A stretch of 48,225 bases of DNA from Bacillota bacterium (GCA_023411215.1 JAEYOY010000012.1:1-48225), one strand, 5' to 3'; counted from the stretch's first letter, positions 1 to 8,211 are shown. The notes: generated by a model not told the origin, from the sequence alone. Program-made: numbers and translations.

Positions 1-797
1 AAAAGCTTACGTTATACGGCTTTAACAACCTCACAAAAACACTTAGCTTCAACATTTATGATGTATGCTATGCAAAAAGTGAGAGGGAACAGAAAGATTA
101 TATTGCTTATATCGATGAACAATACAATTCGGAACGACTTACAAAAATTTTAGTTGACGTTACGGAGATGATTGGTGCCCATATTCTGAACATATCGAAA
201 CAAGATTATGACCCGCAGGGAGCATCGGTTAATATTTTAATTGCTGAGGGTTCTTTATCCTCAGATCATGTTGACGAATCCTGTAATCAGGGTATTAATT
301 TTATGACCTCACGAGATACGGTTCATGCCCATCTTGATAAAAGTCATGTTACTGTTCATACCTTTCCGGAGCATCACCCGGATAATTCGATTTCCACTTT
401 TCGTGTAGATATCGATGTATCAACCTGTGGTGAGATATCACCGCTGAACGCATTGGATTATTTGATCGGAAGCTTTGATTCCGATATTATCACTATAGAT
501 TACCGTGTCAGAGGCTTTACCAGAGATCTACACGGTATGAAATATTTTATTGACCATGATATAACCTCCATCCAGGATTATATTGATGATCAGACCTTAA
601 CCAGATATGATGCGATTGATGTCAATGTATATCAGTCTAATATCTTTCATACCAAGATGCTGATTAAGGAAATTGAACTGCAGAATTACCTCTTTAATAA
701 GGATGTTTATGAGCTGCCTCCGAAGCAAAGACTCGATATTACCAACAGCCTTCGTAAAGAAATGATTGAAATTTTCAGTGGTATGAATATCTATTAA
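1..797 (+). CDS. speD: S-adenosylmethionine decarboxylase proenzyme, 5' partial
   Basis: Makes decarboxylated S-adenosylmethionine, the aminopropyl donor for spermidine synthase. The frame is open from base 3 and begins KLTLYGFNNLTKTLSF, so the gene starts upstream of the window. An internal ATG at 168 is not the real start, because the upstream residues also match the family. It resembles the long Escherichia coli-type SpeD (about 264 residues) rather than the short Bacillus type. The self-cleavage site is visible as AHLDKS-HVTVH; the Ser codon at 342-344 would become the pyruvoyl group. The motif STCGEISPLNALDYLI and the YRVRGFTRD segment are also conserved. It leads a polyamine cluster containing speE. 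Identification is firm; only the first few residues are missing. Confidence 0.95.
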   Translation, partial: KLTLYGFNNLTKTLSFNIYDVCYAKSEREQKDYIAYIDEQYNSERLTKILVDVTEMIGAHILNISKQDYDPQGASVNILIAEGSLSSDHVDESCNQGINFMTSRDTVHAHLDKSHVTVHTFPEHHPDNSISTFRVDIDVSTCGEISPLNALDYLIGSFDSDIITIDYRVRGFTRDLHGMKYFIDHDITSIQDYIDDQTLTRYDAIDVNVYQSNIFHTKMLIKEIELQNYLFNKDVYELPPKQRLDITNSLRKEMIEIFSGMNIY

Positions 798-799
798 TT

Positions 800-941
800 T
801 GTAACTATTCAGAACAACAGAAATATTGTAGAAGAGAACGTGAATACTTGAATTCTAAGTATTATTTTATATAATTCTGCTGGAAAGCCCCAAAATAATG
901 AGAAAATTCGTAGGATTTTTGAGCTGTTCTGAATAGTTACA
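800..941. repeat. 142-bp element with perfect 17-bp inverted ends
   Basis: The stretch between speD and the decarboxylase gene is bounded by TGTAACTATTCAGAACA (800-816) and its exact reverse complement (925-941). An inner palindrome, AATACTT-GAATTC-AAGTATT type, lies near 843-863. There is no coding capacity. The layout fits a MITE-like element or a large RNA hairpin. No target-site duplication is obvious. Confidence 0.6.
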
Positions 942-1020
942 TTATTTATATATGTCTGCAGCAAGGATAAGGCATAACCACTTATCGATATTGGCAGACA
1001 TTGGTGAGGTGGAGAAGAGC

Positions 1021-2469
1021 ATGAAATATACGCAAGCAAATTCACCCATTCACGAAGCGTTATTAAAACACAAAAAAAACCGTGTTGTACCTTTTGATGT
1101 ACCAGGACATAAGGGCGGAAGAGGAACCCCTGAGCTTACCGAATTTCTAGGAATCGATTGCTTGAAGGTGGATGTAAATTCCATGAAGCCTTTAGATAAT
1201 CTGATTCATCCGGTCTCGGTCATTAAAGCTGCTGAGGAACTGGCCGCTGAGGCGTTTGGTGCGGATGCGGCTTTTTTTATGGTCAATGGTACGACAGCTG
1301 CGGTACAGGCAATGATTATGTCTACCTGCAAGGCAGGAGAAGAGATTATCATGCCACGTAATGTACATCGCAGCTCCATCAATGCGCTGGTTGTATGTGG
1401 TGCCATCCCGGTCTATGTTAATCCGGGAGTCAATCATCAGTTAGGTATACCTCTGGGAATGTCAGTGGAGGATATAAAGCGAACAATTAAAGAACATCCG
1501 CAGGCTAAGGCTATCCTTATTAATAACCCAACCTATTACGGAATCTGTTCCAATTTAAAAGAAATCGTTACACTGGCGCATGAATATAATATAAAGGTAC
1601 TGGTGGACGAAGCCCATGGAGCACATTTTTATTTTGGAGAAGGTCTTCCAATCAGTGCCATGGCAGCTGGTGCTGATATGTCGGCTGTCAGTATGCATAA
1701 AACAGGAGGCTCCTTAACACAGAGCTCATTTCTGGTCTGCAAAAATGATATCGACCCCGGCTATGTGAGACAGATCATCAACTTGACCCAAACCACCAGT
1801 GGTTCTTATCTATTATTATCCTCTCTGGATCTGGCAAGAAAGAATATGGTATTGAATGGCAAGGAAATTGTAGCAAAGACAATTGATCTTGCAGAATATG
1901 CCAGAAATGAGATAAATAAGACCGGCGGTTATTATGCCTTCTCCAAAGAACTAATTGACGAGGATACCGTATATGATTTTGACCGGACGAAGCTTTCTAT
2001 CCATACCGGAGAGATCGGTCTGGCCGGTGTAGAGGTCTATGATTTACTTCGTGACGAATATGATATTCAGATTGAGTTTGGCGATATCGGGAATATACTT
2101 GCAGTTATTACAGCTGGAGATCGGGCCTTTGAGATAGAACGATTAGTGTCCGCTTTATCCGAGATTAAACGTATCTATGTCAAGGACAAGGTGGGTATGC
2201 TAAATCATGAATACATTGATCCGATTGTCGAGCTTACACCTCAGAAGGCATTTTACAGTGATAAGAAAGCTGTCTTATTGAAGGAAGGTATAGGACATAT
2301 CTCAGGAGAGTTTGTAATGTGTTATCCCCCGGGAATCCCAATTCTTGCTCCTGGAGAGCGTATCACTAAGGATATTATCGACTATATTATGTATGCAAAG
2401 GAGAAGGGAAGCTCCCTGACCGGGCCGCAGGACATGAAGGTGGAATATATAAATATCGTTGATTTTTAG
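1021..2469 (+). CDS. speA: Orn/Lys/Arg decarboxylase, probably arginine decarboxylase
   Basis: A PLP-dependent basic amino acid decarboxylase of the aspartate-aminotransferase fold (482 residues), cytoplasmic. Arginine is the likely substrate because an agmatinase follows, which would convert agmatine to putrescine; lysine or ornithine cannot be excluded. Visible family motifs are FDVPGHKGG near the N-terminus, the DEAHGAH segment, and SMHKTGGSLTQ with the PLP lysine at about residue 227. The C-terminal domain has CYPPGIPILAPGE. I chose the ATG at 1021 because AGGTGGAG (1007-1014) sits six bases upstream and the protein then starts MKYTQANSPIHEAL. The in-frame ATG at 952 has no ribosome binding site and lies just after the inverted-repeat element. 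Confidence 0.9.
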   Translation: MKYTQANSPIHEALLKHKKNRVVPFDVPGHKGGRGTPELTEFLGIDCLKVDVNSMKPLDNLIHPVSVIKAAEELAAEAFGADAAFFMVNGTTAAVQAMIMSTCKAGEEIIMPRNVHRSSINALVVCGAIPVYVNPGVNHQLGIPLGMSVEDIKRTIKEHPQAKAILINNPTYYGICSNLKEIVTLAHEYNIKVLVDEAHGAHFYFGEGLPISAMAAGADMSAVSMHKTGGSLTQSSFLVCKNDIDPGYVRQIINLTQTTSGSYLLLSSLDLARKNMVLNGKEIVAKTIDLAEYARNEINKTGGYYAFSKELIDEDTVYDFDRTKLSIHTGEIGLAGVEVYDLLRDEYDIQIEFGDIGNILAVITAGDRAFEIERLVSALSEIKRIYVKDKVGMLNHEYIDPIVELTPQKAFYSDKKAVLLKEGIGHISGEFVMCYPPGIPILAPGERITKDIIDYIMYAKEKGSSLTGPQDMKVEYINIVDF

Positions 2470-2537
2470 TGAATGAGAAGGAAGGCTTCCTGTTTCTCCT
2501 TCCCCTAATAATTATAATGTTATTTATCGATTATATG

Positions 2538-2633
2538 GATTAGAGTGTCAATAGCCTTACTATAATGCATGACAATAGATAGTTTGCGAAGCGTCCATTC
2601 TATTGTTTGGAACAAGCTTTTGACACCCTAATC
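2538..2633. repeat. 96-bp nested palindromic element upstream of speE
   Basis: The outer arms GATTAGAGTGTCAA (2538-2551) and TTGACACCCTAATC (2620-2633) are complementary except at one position. Inside is a second hairpin, ACAATAGA (2572-2579) with TCTATTGT (2599-2606), around a GCGAAGC loop. This inner hairpin belongs to a family found five more times in the window. The element ends 30 bp before the speE start. Confidence 0.6.
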
Positions 2634-2663
2634 TTACAAGTGAAGAAAGGCGCGGTGTTTGCT

Positions 2664-3515
2664 ATGGAGCTATGGTATTCCGAACATCATTCGGAGCATG
2701 TGAGATTATCGTTAAAGATAAAGGAACAGCTGTATAATAAGCAGAGTGATTTTCAACATATCGCAATACTTGATACGGAGGAATTCGGTCGAGCTTTAAT
2801 CTTGGATGGATGCCTGATGGTAACGGAAAAGGATGAATTTATCTATCATGATATGATCGTTCATGTGCCGATGGCAACTAATCCGAACATTAAGAAGGTG
2901 CTTGTAATCGGTGCCGGAGATGGCGGTACGATACGAGAACTGACCAGATACCCCCAAGTGGAACGTATCGATATGGTTGAGATCGATGAGCTGGTAGTGG
3001 AGGCCTGCAAAATGCATTTACCCCAGACCGCAGAGAAACTCACCGATCCCAGAGTTCATATTTATTATGAGGACGGGTTAAAATTCGTTCGACGCAGGAC
3101 AAATGAATATGATTTGATATTAGTGGATTCAACGGATCCCTTCGGTCCGGGAGAAGGCTTGTTTACCAAAGAGTTTTACGGTAACTGCTACAATGCGCTT
3201 ACCGACACCGGTATCCTGGTGAATCAGCATGAGAGTACCTTTTATGCCTCCTATGTGGACGCGATGAAGCGGGCACATCAGAGAATTAAAGAAATCTTCC
3301 CGATTGCTAAAGTTTATCAGGCACATATTCCGACTTACCCCAGTGGACATTGGTTGTTCGGGTATGCCAGTAAGCATTATGATCCAATCCGAGATCTGAA
3401 GGAAGATACTTGGAATGAGCTTGGATTAAAGACTAAATACTATAATACGAAGCTTCATGTTGGGTGCTTTGCACTTCCCAATTATGTAAAGGAGCAGTTA
3501 GATGAAAATGAATAG
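2664..3515 (+). CDS. speE: Spermidine synthase (polyamine aminopropyltransferase)
   Basis: Transfers an aminopropyl group from decarboxylated S-adenosylmethionine to putrescine or a related amine. The protein (283 residues) has the family order: N-terminal MELWYSE beta domain, QHIAILDTEEFGRALILDG, the Rossmann motif VLVIGAGDGGTIREL, and the active-site stretch LVDSTDPFGPGEGLF. IPTYPSGHWLFGYAS near the C-terminus is also typical. The start at 2664 is set by homology to MxELWYxE starts; GAAAGG at 2645-2650 is a distant ribosome binding site. A longer in-frame reading from 2607 would run into the palindromic element and is unlikely. The stop overlaps the speB start by 14 bases, implying translational coupling. 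Substrate could include agmatine, given the gene order. Confidence 0.93.
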   Translation: MELWYSEHHSEHVRLSLKIKEQLYNKQSDFQHIAILDTEEFGRALILDGCLMVTEKDEFIYHDMIVHVPMATNPNIKKVLVIGAGDGGTIRELTRYPQVERIDMVEIDELVVEACKMHLPQTAEKLTDPRVHIYYEDGLKFVRRRTNEYDLILVDSTDPFGPGEGLFTKEFYGNCYNALTDTGILVNQHESTFYASYVDAMKRAHQRIKEIFPIAKVYQAHIPTYPSGHWLFGYASKHYDPIRDLKEDTWNELGLKTKYYNTKLHVGCFALPNYVKEQLDENE

Positions 3516-4350
3516 AAATATCCATACCTTTATTGCCTGTGATCATGAATATATCGACAGTGATATTGTATTATTTGGAGCTCCCTTTGATGGTACAACC
3601 TCATATCGACCGGGAACCCGTTTTGCCAGTGCTGCAATCCGAAATGAAAGCTATGGAATTGAGACCTACAGCCCATACCTGGATAAGGATTTGTTGGATT
3701 GCCGCATCTTCGATGCCGGAGATCTGGAATTTGGTTTTGGTAATACAGAGAGAGTCCTAAATACCATAGAAGAGATGACTGACAGTATCCTTGAGGATAA
3801 CAAGAAACCCTTGATGATCGGCGGTGAGCATCTGGTTACACTGGGAAGTGTCAGAGCAGTTGTGAAGAAGTATCCTGAGCTTCACATCATCCATTTTGAT
3901 GCTCATGCAGATCTTCGTGATGATTATCTTGGTGAGAAGCTTTCTCATGCCAGTGTCATGAGACGCTGCCACGAAATTATCGGAGATGATCGTATCTATC
4001 AATTTGGTATTCGCAGTGGTGACCGTGAGGAATTTCTCTGGGCAAAGGATCATGTTTTTACCCAGAAGTTTAATCTAGATGAGATCGATCAGGTGGTAGA
4101 ACTCCTGCAGGGGAAACCGGTTTACTTAACGATTGATCTTGACGTACTTGACCCTTCCGTATTTCCCGGAACCGGTACACCGGAAGCTGGTGGAGTAACC
4201 TTTATGGAGCTGATACATGCGTTGAACAAGGTATTCAAGCTGAATATCGTTGCAATGGATATGAATGAATTATCTCCTATATATGATCAGAGCGGAGCTT
4301 CTACAGCACTTGCCTGTAAGCTGCTTCGTGAACTGCTTTTACAGCTATAG
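3502..4350 (+). CDS. speB: Agmatinase (ureohydrolase family)
   Basis: Hydrolyses agmatine to putrescine and urea using two Mn ions in the cytoplasm. The 282-residue protein shows the metal-binding motifs of the arginase/agmatinase family: GGEHLVTLG, FDAHADLRDDY, HASVMRR and TIDLDVLDPSVFPGTGTPEAGG. The start at 3502 has AAAGGAG seven bases upstream (3488-3494) inside the end of speE; an ATG at 3508 is possible but less well spaced. The 14-base overlap with speE suggests coupled translation. Because it directly follows an aminopropyltransferase gene, it might instead act on N1-aminopropylagmatine, as known in some thermophiles; this is inference. Confidence 0.92.
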   Translation: MKMNRNIHTFIACDHEYIDSDIVLFGAPFDGTTSYRPGTRFASAAIRNESYGIETYSPYLDKDLLDCRIFDAGDLEFGFGNTERVLNTIEEMTDSILEDNKKPLMIGGEHLVTLGSVRAVVKKYPELHIIHFDAHADLRDDYLGEKLSHASVMRRCHEIIGDDRIYQFGIRSGDREEFLWAKDHVFTQKFNLDEIDQVVELLQGKPVYLTIDLDVLDPSVFPGTGTPEAGGVTFMELIHALNKVFKLNIVAMDMNELSPIYDQSGASTALACKLLRELLLQL

Positions 4351-4352
4351 TA

Positions 4353-4522
4353 TGAAAAATGTGATTTTACTATTCACATGGGAAGAAGCTGTGTCAGGAA
4401 ATTCTCTTGTGAAAATTACTACCGGGTGCACCTTGGAGCAGACGCCTTGTTCTTCCGGGTTTTTGCACTGCATCGCAGATACAGAATGTTGGTTAGTGTG
4501 ATAATAAAAGCGATTTTCACAC
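4353..4522. repeat. Palindromic intergenic element between speB and the dehydrogenase gene
   Basis: The gap has an inner hairpin, GGAAGAA (4381-4387) with TTCTTCC (4450-4456), followed by GGG and TTTTT (4460-4464), which resembles a terminator. The 13-mer CCTTGTTCTTCCG (4445-4457) recurs exactly at 24842-24854. The right end, 4493-4522, has an inverted near-copy at 28669-28700. The left end (4355-4380) is an imperfect inverted match to the right end, so the whole may be one mobile-type unit. Confidence 0.5.
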
Positions 4523-4619
4523 GAAATAGGTAAGTGTCTGGGTTAGTAGATAAATAAGAGTAAAGTGGAAGATAATATGTTGTTACAATAAATATTTACG
4601 AATAAAGGAGAAAATGACG

Positions 4620-5825
4620 ATGAGCAAAGCCTTGATTATCGGAGCCGGCGGAGTTGCCGGAGTAGTAATTCATAAATGTTGTCAGAATTCAGATGTATTT
4701 GAGGAAATCTGCATTGCAAGCAGAACCAAATCAAAATGCGATGCCTACAAGGCACAGGTAGAAGCAAAGGGATATAAAACAAAGGTCTCCACAGCGCAGG
4801 TGGATGCGGACAATACCGATGAGGTGATTTCTCTGATTCATCAGTTTAAGCCCGATATCGTTATCAATGTAGCGTTACCTTATCAGGATTTGACCATAAT
4901 GGATGCCTGCCTTGCTACGAAGGTGGATTATCTGGATACCGCCAACTACGAGCCGAAGGATATTCCGAAGTTCGAATACAAATGGCAGTGGGCCTATAAA
5001 GAGCGCTTTGAGAAGGCAGGAATTACTGCCATACTCGGCTGTGGCTTTGATCCTGGGGTAACTCAGGTATTCTCAGCCTACGCCCTAAAGCATTATTTTG
5101 ACGAGATTCATACTATCGATATCCTGGACGCCAATGCAGGTGATCATGGTTATCCCTTTGCAACGAATTTTAATCCTGAGATCAATATCCGTGAGATTAC
5201 TGCCAATGGCAGTTACTTTGAGAACGGTAAGTTCCATGAGACAGAGCCCCTGGAAGTGAAGAGAGTCTACAACTTCCCAGAGATTGGACCTAAGGATATG
5301 TATCTGTTGCATCATGAGGAAATGGAATCCTTAGCAATCAACATTCCCGGAGTGAAGAAGATTCGTTTCTTTATGACATTTTCGGAGAAGTATATTACGC
5401 ACCTAAGAGTACTTGAGAACGTTGGTATGACCTCCATAGAACCAATTAATTTTGAGGGTCAACAGATTATTCCGTTGCAGTTTCTGAAAGCGGTACTTCC
5501 GGATCCTGCTTCCCTAGGACCCAGAACCAAAGGTAAGACGAACATCGGTTGTATTTATACTGGTGTGAAGGATGGTAAAGAAGTGAGCTACTATGTATAT
5601 AATGTATGTGATCATGAGGAATGCTATCGTGAGGTGGGTTCCCAGGCGATTTCCTATACTACCGGCGTTCCGGCAATGATTGGAGCAAAGATGGTATTAG
5701 AGGGACGCTGGAAGAAGCCCGGCGTATATAATGTAGAGGAGATGGATCCCGATCCGTTCATGGCAGAGTTGAACCGCTGCGGTTTACCTTGGAAGGAAAG
5801 CTTTAACCCTGATATGGTAGAATAG
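4620..5825 (+). CDS. Carboxynorspermidine/carboxyspermidine dehydrogenase (saccharopine dehydrogenase family)
   Basis: Predicted to condense aspartate beta-semialdehyde with putrescine (or diaminopropane) and reduce the imine with NADPH, giving carboxyspermidine (or carboxynorspermidine). The 401-residue protein opens with the nucleotide-binding motif ALIIGAGGVAGVVIHKC, followed by TANYEPKDIPKFEYKWQW and ILGCGFDPGVTQVF, as in the CASDH group of the saccharopine dehydrogenase family. The assignment over a lysine-pathway enzyme rests on the next gene being the matching decarboxylase. AAAGGAG (4604-4610) is nine bases from the ATG at 4620 and only three from one at 4614, so 4620 is preferred. 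It is separated from speB by a palindromic element with a possible terminator, so it may have its own promoter. Confidence 0.88.
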   Translation: MSKALIIGAGGVAGVVIHKCCQNSDVFEEICIASRTKSKCDAYKAQVEAKGYKTKVSTAQVDADNTDEVISLIHQFKPDIVINVALPYQDLTIMDACLATKVDYLDTANYEPKDIPKFEYKWQWAYKERFEKAGITAILGCGFDPGVTQVFSAYALKHYFDEIHTIDILDANAGDHGYPFATNFNPEINIREITANGSYFENGKFHETEPLEVKRVYNFPEIGPKDMYLLHHEEMESLAINIPGVKKIRFFMTFSEKYITHLRVLENVGMTSIEPINFEGQQIIPLQFLKAVLPDPASLGPRTKGKTNIGCIYTGVKDGKEVSYYVYNVCDHEECYREVGSQAISYTTGVPAMIGAKMVLEGRWKKPGVYNVEEMDPDPFMAELNRCGLPWKESFNPDMVE

Positions 5826-5861
5826 TGTGAATAAAGGATTTCTGAATAGCATAAAATTCTT

Positions 5862-5911
5862 GGGACGAACCGCTGTAGGAATTTCGCAAACGAAATTCCT
5901 ACTGGTTGCCC
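5862..5911 (+). repeat. Hairpin element sharing a 16-mer with the folD leader
   Basis: Twelve perfect pairs form between 5875-5886 (GTAGGAATTTCG) and 5891-5902 around a CAAA loop. An outer helix pairs GGG and AACC (5862-5871) with GGTT and CCC (5904-5911). The 16-mer ATTCCTACTGGTTGCC (5895-5910) is repeated at 24812-24827, also in a hairpin. It lies 45 bases upstream of nspC. Confidence 0.5.
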
Positions 5912-5956
5912 ATTGGAGGCATAAATTAACACAAAGGTGTTGGAAAGGAGCAAATC

Positions 5957-7090
5957 ATGAATATTGATTTTAAAAAGGTTGTCACCCCTTCCTATGTCAT
6001 TGATGAAGCGTTGTTACGTAATAACCTTGAAATTATGCATTCTGTCATGGAGCGCACCGGCTGTGAGATTCTTCTGGCACAAAAAGCGTATTCCATGTAT
6101 TCCACCTATCCTTTAATCGGTAAATACCTGAGTGGAACAACTGCAAGCTCCTTGTTTGAGGCGAAGCTTGGTGCCGAGGAGATGGGAAAAGAGGTTCATA
6201 TATTTTCCCCAGCTTATAAGGAACAGGAGTTTGATGAGATACTTGGTCTTTGCGACCATATTGTATTTAATTCTATTGCCCAATGGGAGAAATATAAAGA
6301 GAAGGTGTTAAATAGCTCTAAGCAGGTATCCTGCGGACTTCGAATTAATCCGGAATACTCTGAGATTGAGACGGATATGTATAACCCCTGCTTTACCGGC
6401 TCCCGATTCGGTATCAAAATCTCGGCTTTGGTAGATGTAGATCTGGATGGTATTGAGGGTTTGCATTTTCATACGATGTGTGAGCAGAATTCGGATGTTC
6501 TTGAGAGAACACTTCGGGTAGTGGAAGAGAAGTTCGGCCATCTGATGTCACAGATGAAATGGATCAATTTTGGCGGCGGACATCATATAACCAGAAGGGA
6601 TTATGATATAGAGACTCTTGTCAGCTGTATCAATCATGTGAAGGAGACCTATCCGGTACAGGTGTATCTGGAACCGGGAGAGGCTGTAGCCTTGAATGCT
6701 GGCTTCTTGGTAAGTACAGTGCTTGAATTGAACGAGAATGGAATACCACTCGCTATTATGGATACTTCGGCATCATGTCATATGCCGGATGTTTTAGAGA
6801 TGCCATATCGTCCCAATATCCTGGAATCCGGACAACCCGGAGAATTTCCCTATACCTACCGACTAGGTGGACCTACTTGTCTTGCCGGAGATGTAATTGG
6901 TGACTACTCCTTTAAGGAACCTCTGAAAATAGGAGACCGACTGGTATTCTGTGATATGGCCATCTATTCCATGGTTAAGAACAATACTTTTAATGGCATT
7001 AATTTACCCTCAATCTACCTGAATACCGAGACAGAAGGAATTAAGTTGATAAAGCATTTCGGTTATGAGGATTTTAAGAGCAGACTGTAG
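5957..7090 (+). CDS. nspC: Carboxynorspermidine decarboxylase
   Basis: PLP-dependent decarboxylase of the alanine-racemase-like (fold III) class that converts carboxyspermidine to spermidine or carboxynorspermidine to norspermidine. The 377-residue protein starts VTPSYVIDEALLRNNL and has LLAQKAYSMY, where the lysine would bind PLP. GLHFHTMCEQNSD, WINFGGGHHITR, YLEPGEAVALNAG and RLGGPTCLAGDVIGDY are family features. AAAGGAG (5944-5950) lies six bases before the ATG. It follows the partner dehydrogenase by 131 bases, with a hairpin element between, and ends the cluster ahead of a strong terminator. Identification is firm; whether the product is spermidine or norspermidine cannot be read from the sequence. 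Confidence 0.92.
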   Translation: MNIDFKKVVTPSYVIDEALLRNNLEIMHSVMERTGCEILLAQKAYSMYSTYPLIGKYLSGTTASSLFEAKLGAEEMGKEVHIFSPAYKEQEFDEILGLCDHIVFNSIAQWEKYKEKVLNSSKQVSCGLRINPEYSEIETDMYNPCFTGSRFGIKISALVDVDLDGIEGLHFHTMCEQNSDVLERTLRVVEEKFGHLMSQMKWINFGGGHHITRRDYDIETLVSCINHVKETYPVQVYLEPGEAVALNAGFLVSTVLELNENGIPLAIMDTSASCHMPDVLEMPYRPNILESGQPGEFPYTYRLGGPTCLAGDVIGDYSFKEPLKIGDRLVFCDMAIYSMVKNNTFNGINLPSIYLNTETEGIKLIKHFGYEDFKSRL

Positions 7091-7173
7091 AAGGTGATAT
7101 CAGAGATAAAACGCCATGTTCTTAATAGCTTAGAGTTACAGGAGAAATAGTTCAATATATTAAATTGTATTAT

Positions 7174-7236
7174 AAAGGATGCGTACACTAACCATGGCTG
7201 AAATAAGCGGTTAGTAATTGTACTCATCCTTTTTTA
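7174..7236 (+). terminator. Rho-independent terminator after the polyamine cluster
   Basis: A long stem forms from AAAGGATG, GTAC and ACTAACC (7174-7193) against GGTTAGT, GTAC and CATCCTTT (7209-7232), with a small bulge, followed by a T run. It closes the spe/nsp cluster. Confidence 0.8.
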
Positions 7237-7275
7237 ATCATGATGAAACTGTGACTGCTGGGTCTGGCATCTCAG

Positions 7276-7343
7276 GTTGTCGACATTCGGTATAGGTAGG
7301 TTGTTGACATACCGTAGCATATTTAGACTAGTCATGTTATAAT
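7276..7343 (+). promoter_or_regulatory. Imperfect direct repeat and possible extended -10 promoter
   Basis: GTTGTCGACATTCGGTA (7276-7292) and GTTGTTGACATACCGTA (7300-7316) match at 14 of 17 positions with starts 24 bp apart, suggesting a regulator-binding site. TGTTATAAT (7335-7343) is an extended -10 sequence without a clear -35. Nothing else recognisable lies in 7237-7476. Confidence 0.35.
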
Positions 7344-7492
7344 AAAGACAAGATTTGTAATATAATGGAATAATAAAATAGGTTCGGAGGTTATCCATTA
7401 AGCTCGGTACCCTGCACAGTATTAATTTTTAAAATATGACATGTAGTTGTCTAATTTGTCATGCCATAATGATAAAAAAGGAGGGGTTTAAA

Positions 7493-7984
7493 ATGAGTAG
7501 GTACGAAGAAGGTATTAAATTAATCGAAGAAAGGTGTGGCAATGGAAAAGATAATGTCATCTCTCTTTCAACCATCGCATTGGAGCCGAACGCTGACGGT
7601 AATCCACGTCCTTATATCCGTGAGGTGGATGCTTATTATGAAGACGGCGTATTTTATGTTACTACTTGGTCGAAATCAACTAAAATGCAGCAGATAGCTC
7701 GAAACAATGAGGTTGCATTTGCGGTTTGCTTCGAGTGGTTTTCCGGAAATGGAATAGGTGAAAACCTTGGATGGGTATTAGACCCGAAAAATGCCAGATT
7801 AAGAGCAAAACTTCGTGAAGCATTTGCCAAATGGTACGATGAAGCGAACAATGAACAGAATGAAGACTGTATTATTTTGGCAATCCGCATCACACGAGGT
7901 ACGGTTATTAAAGACCACGGTGCTGTGCGTTACAATATGGACTTTGTGAATAAGATAGAGACGGAAGAGGGTATCATTCGGTAA
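7493..7984 (+). CDS. Pyridoxamine 5'-phosphate oxidase-like flavin-binding protein
   Basis: A 163-residue protein resembling the PNPOx-like split-barrel family, whose members bind FMN, F420 or heme. The stretch RPYIREVDAYYEDGVFYVTTWSKSTKMQQIARNNEVAFAV is characteristic: a beta barrel in which the TxxSxKxxQI segment normally contacts the cofactor phosphate. The substrate is unknown; the name does not imply real vitamin B6 synthesis. The start at 7493 is fixed by AAGGAGG (7478-7484) eight bases upstream; upstream in-frame codons from 7436 lack a binding site. It is a single-gene unit, with a terminator at 8040 and a possible promoter near 7340. Confidence 0.75.
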   Translation: MSRYEEGIKLIEERCGNGKDNVISLSTIALEPNADGNPRPYIREVDAYYEDGVFYVTTWSKSTKMQQIARNNEVAFAVCFEWFSGNGIGENLGWVLDPKNARLRAKLREAFAKWYDEANNEQNEDCIILAIRITRGTVIKDHGAVRYNMDFVNKIETEEGIIR

Positions 7985-8039
7985 GATAGTAAGAGTAGTG
8001 AATAAGCATTTTCTTATTACATATTGAAATATTAATATT

Positions 8040-8074
8040 CAGCACATGCTTCTTGAAGGTATGTGCTGTTTTTA
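8040..8074 (+). terminator. Rho-independent terminator
   Basis: CAGCACAT (8040-8047) pairs with ATGTGCTG (8061-8068) and is followed by TTTTTA. It ends the PNPOx-like gene. Confidence 0.85.
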
Positions 8075-8211
8075 TATCTCCTTTTCCAATGCGTTCATTA
8101 TCAATAATAACTCTAGAGTAAATCCAATCGAAATACTTCTTTGGGTCAAGTGATGTAAAAGATGAATATTCTGAGGCTTTTACAATAAATTTAGAGTAAG
8201 GAAGGAAAGGA

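Noticed and set aside
952..1020. Longer N-terminus for the decarboxylase gene from ATG 952
   Set aside because: No ribosome binding site, extra residues do not resemble the family, and ATG 1021 has a well-placed AGGTGGAG.
2607..2663. Upstream extension of speE
   Set aside because: It translates the right half of a palindromic repeat; spermidine synthases start at the MELWYSE position.
4420..4464. T-box-like sequence (GGGTGCACC) before a terminator
   Set aside because: The conserved AGGGTGGNACCGCG element is not present and the downstream gene is not an aminoacyl-tRNA synthetase or amino acid transporter gene.
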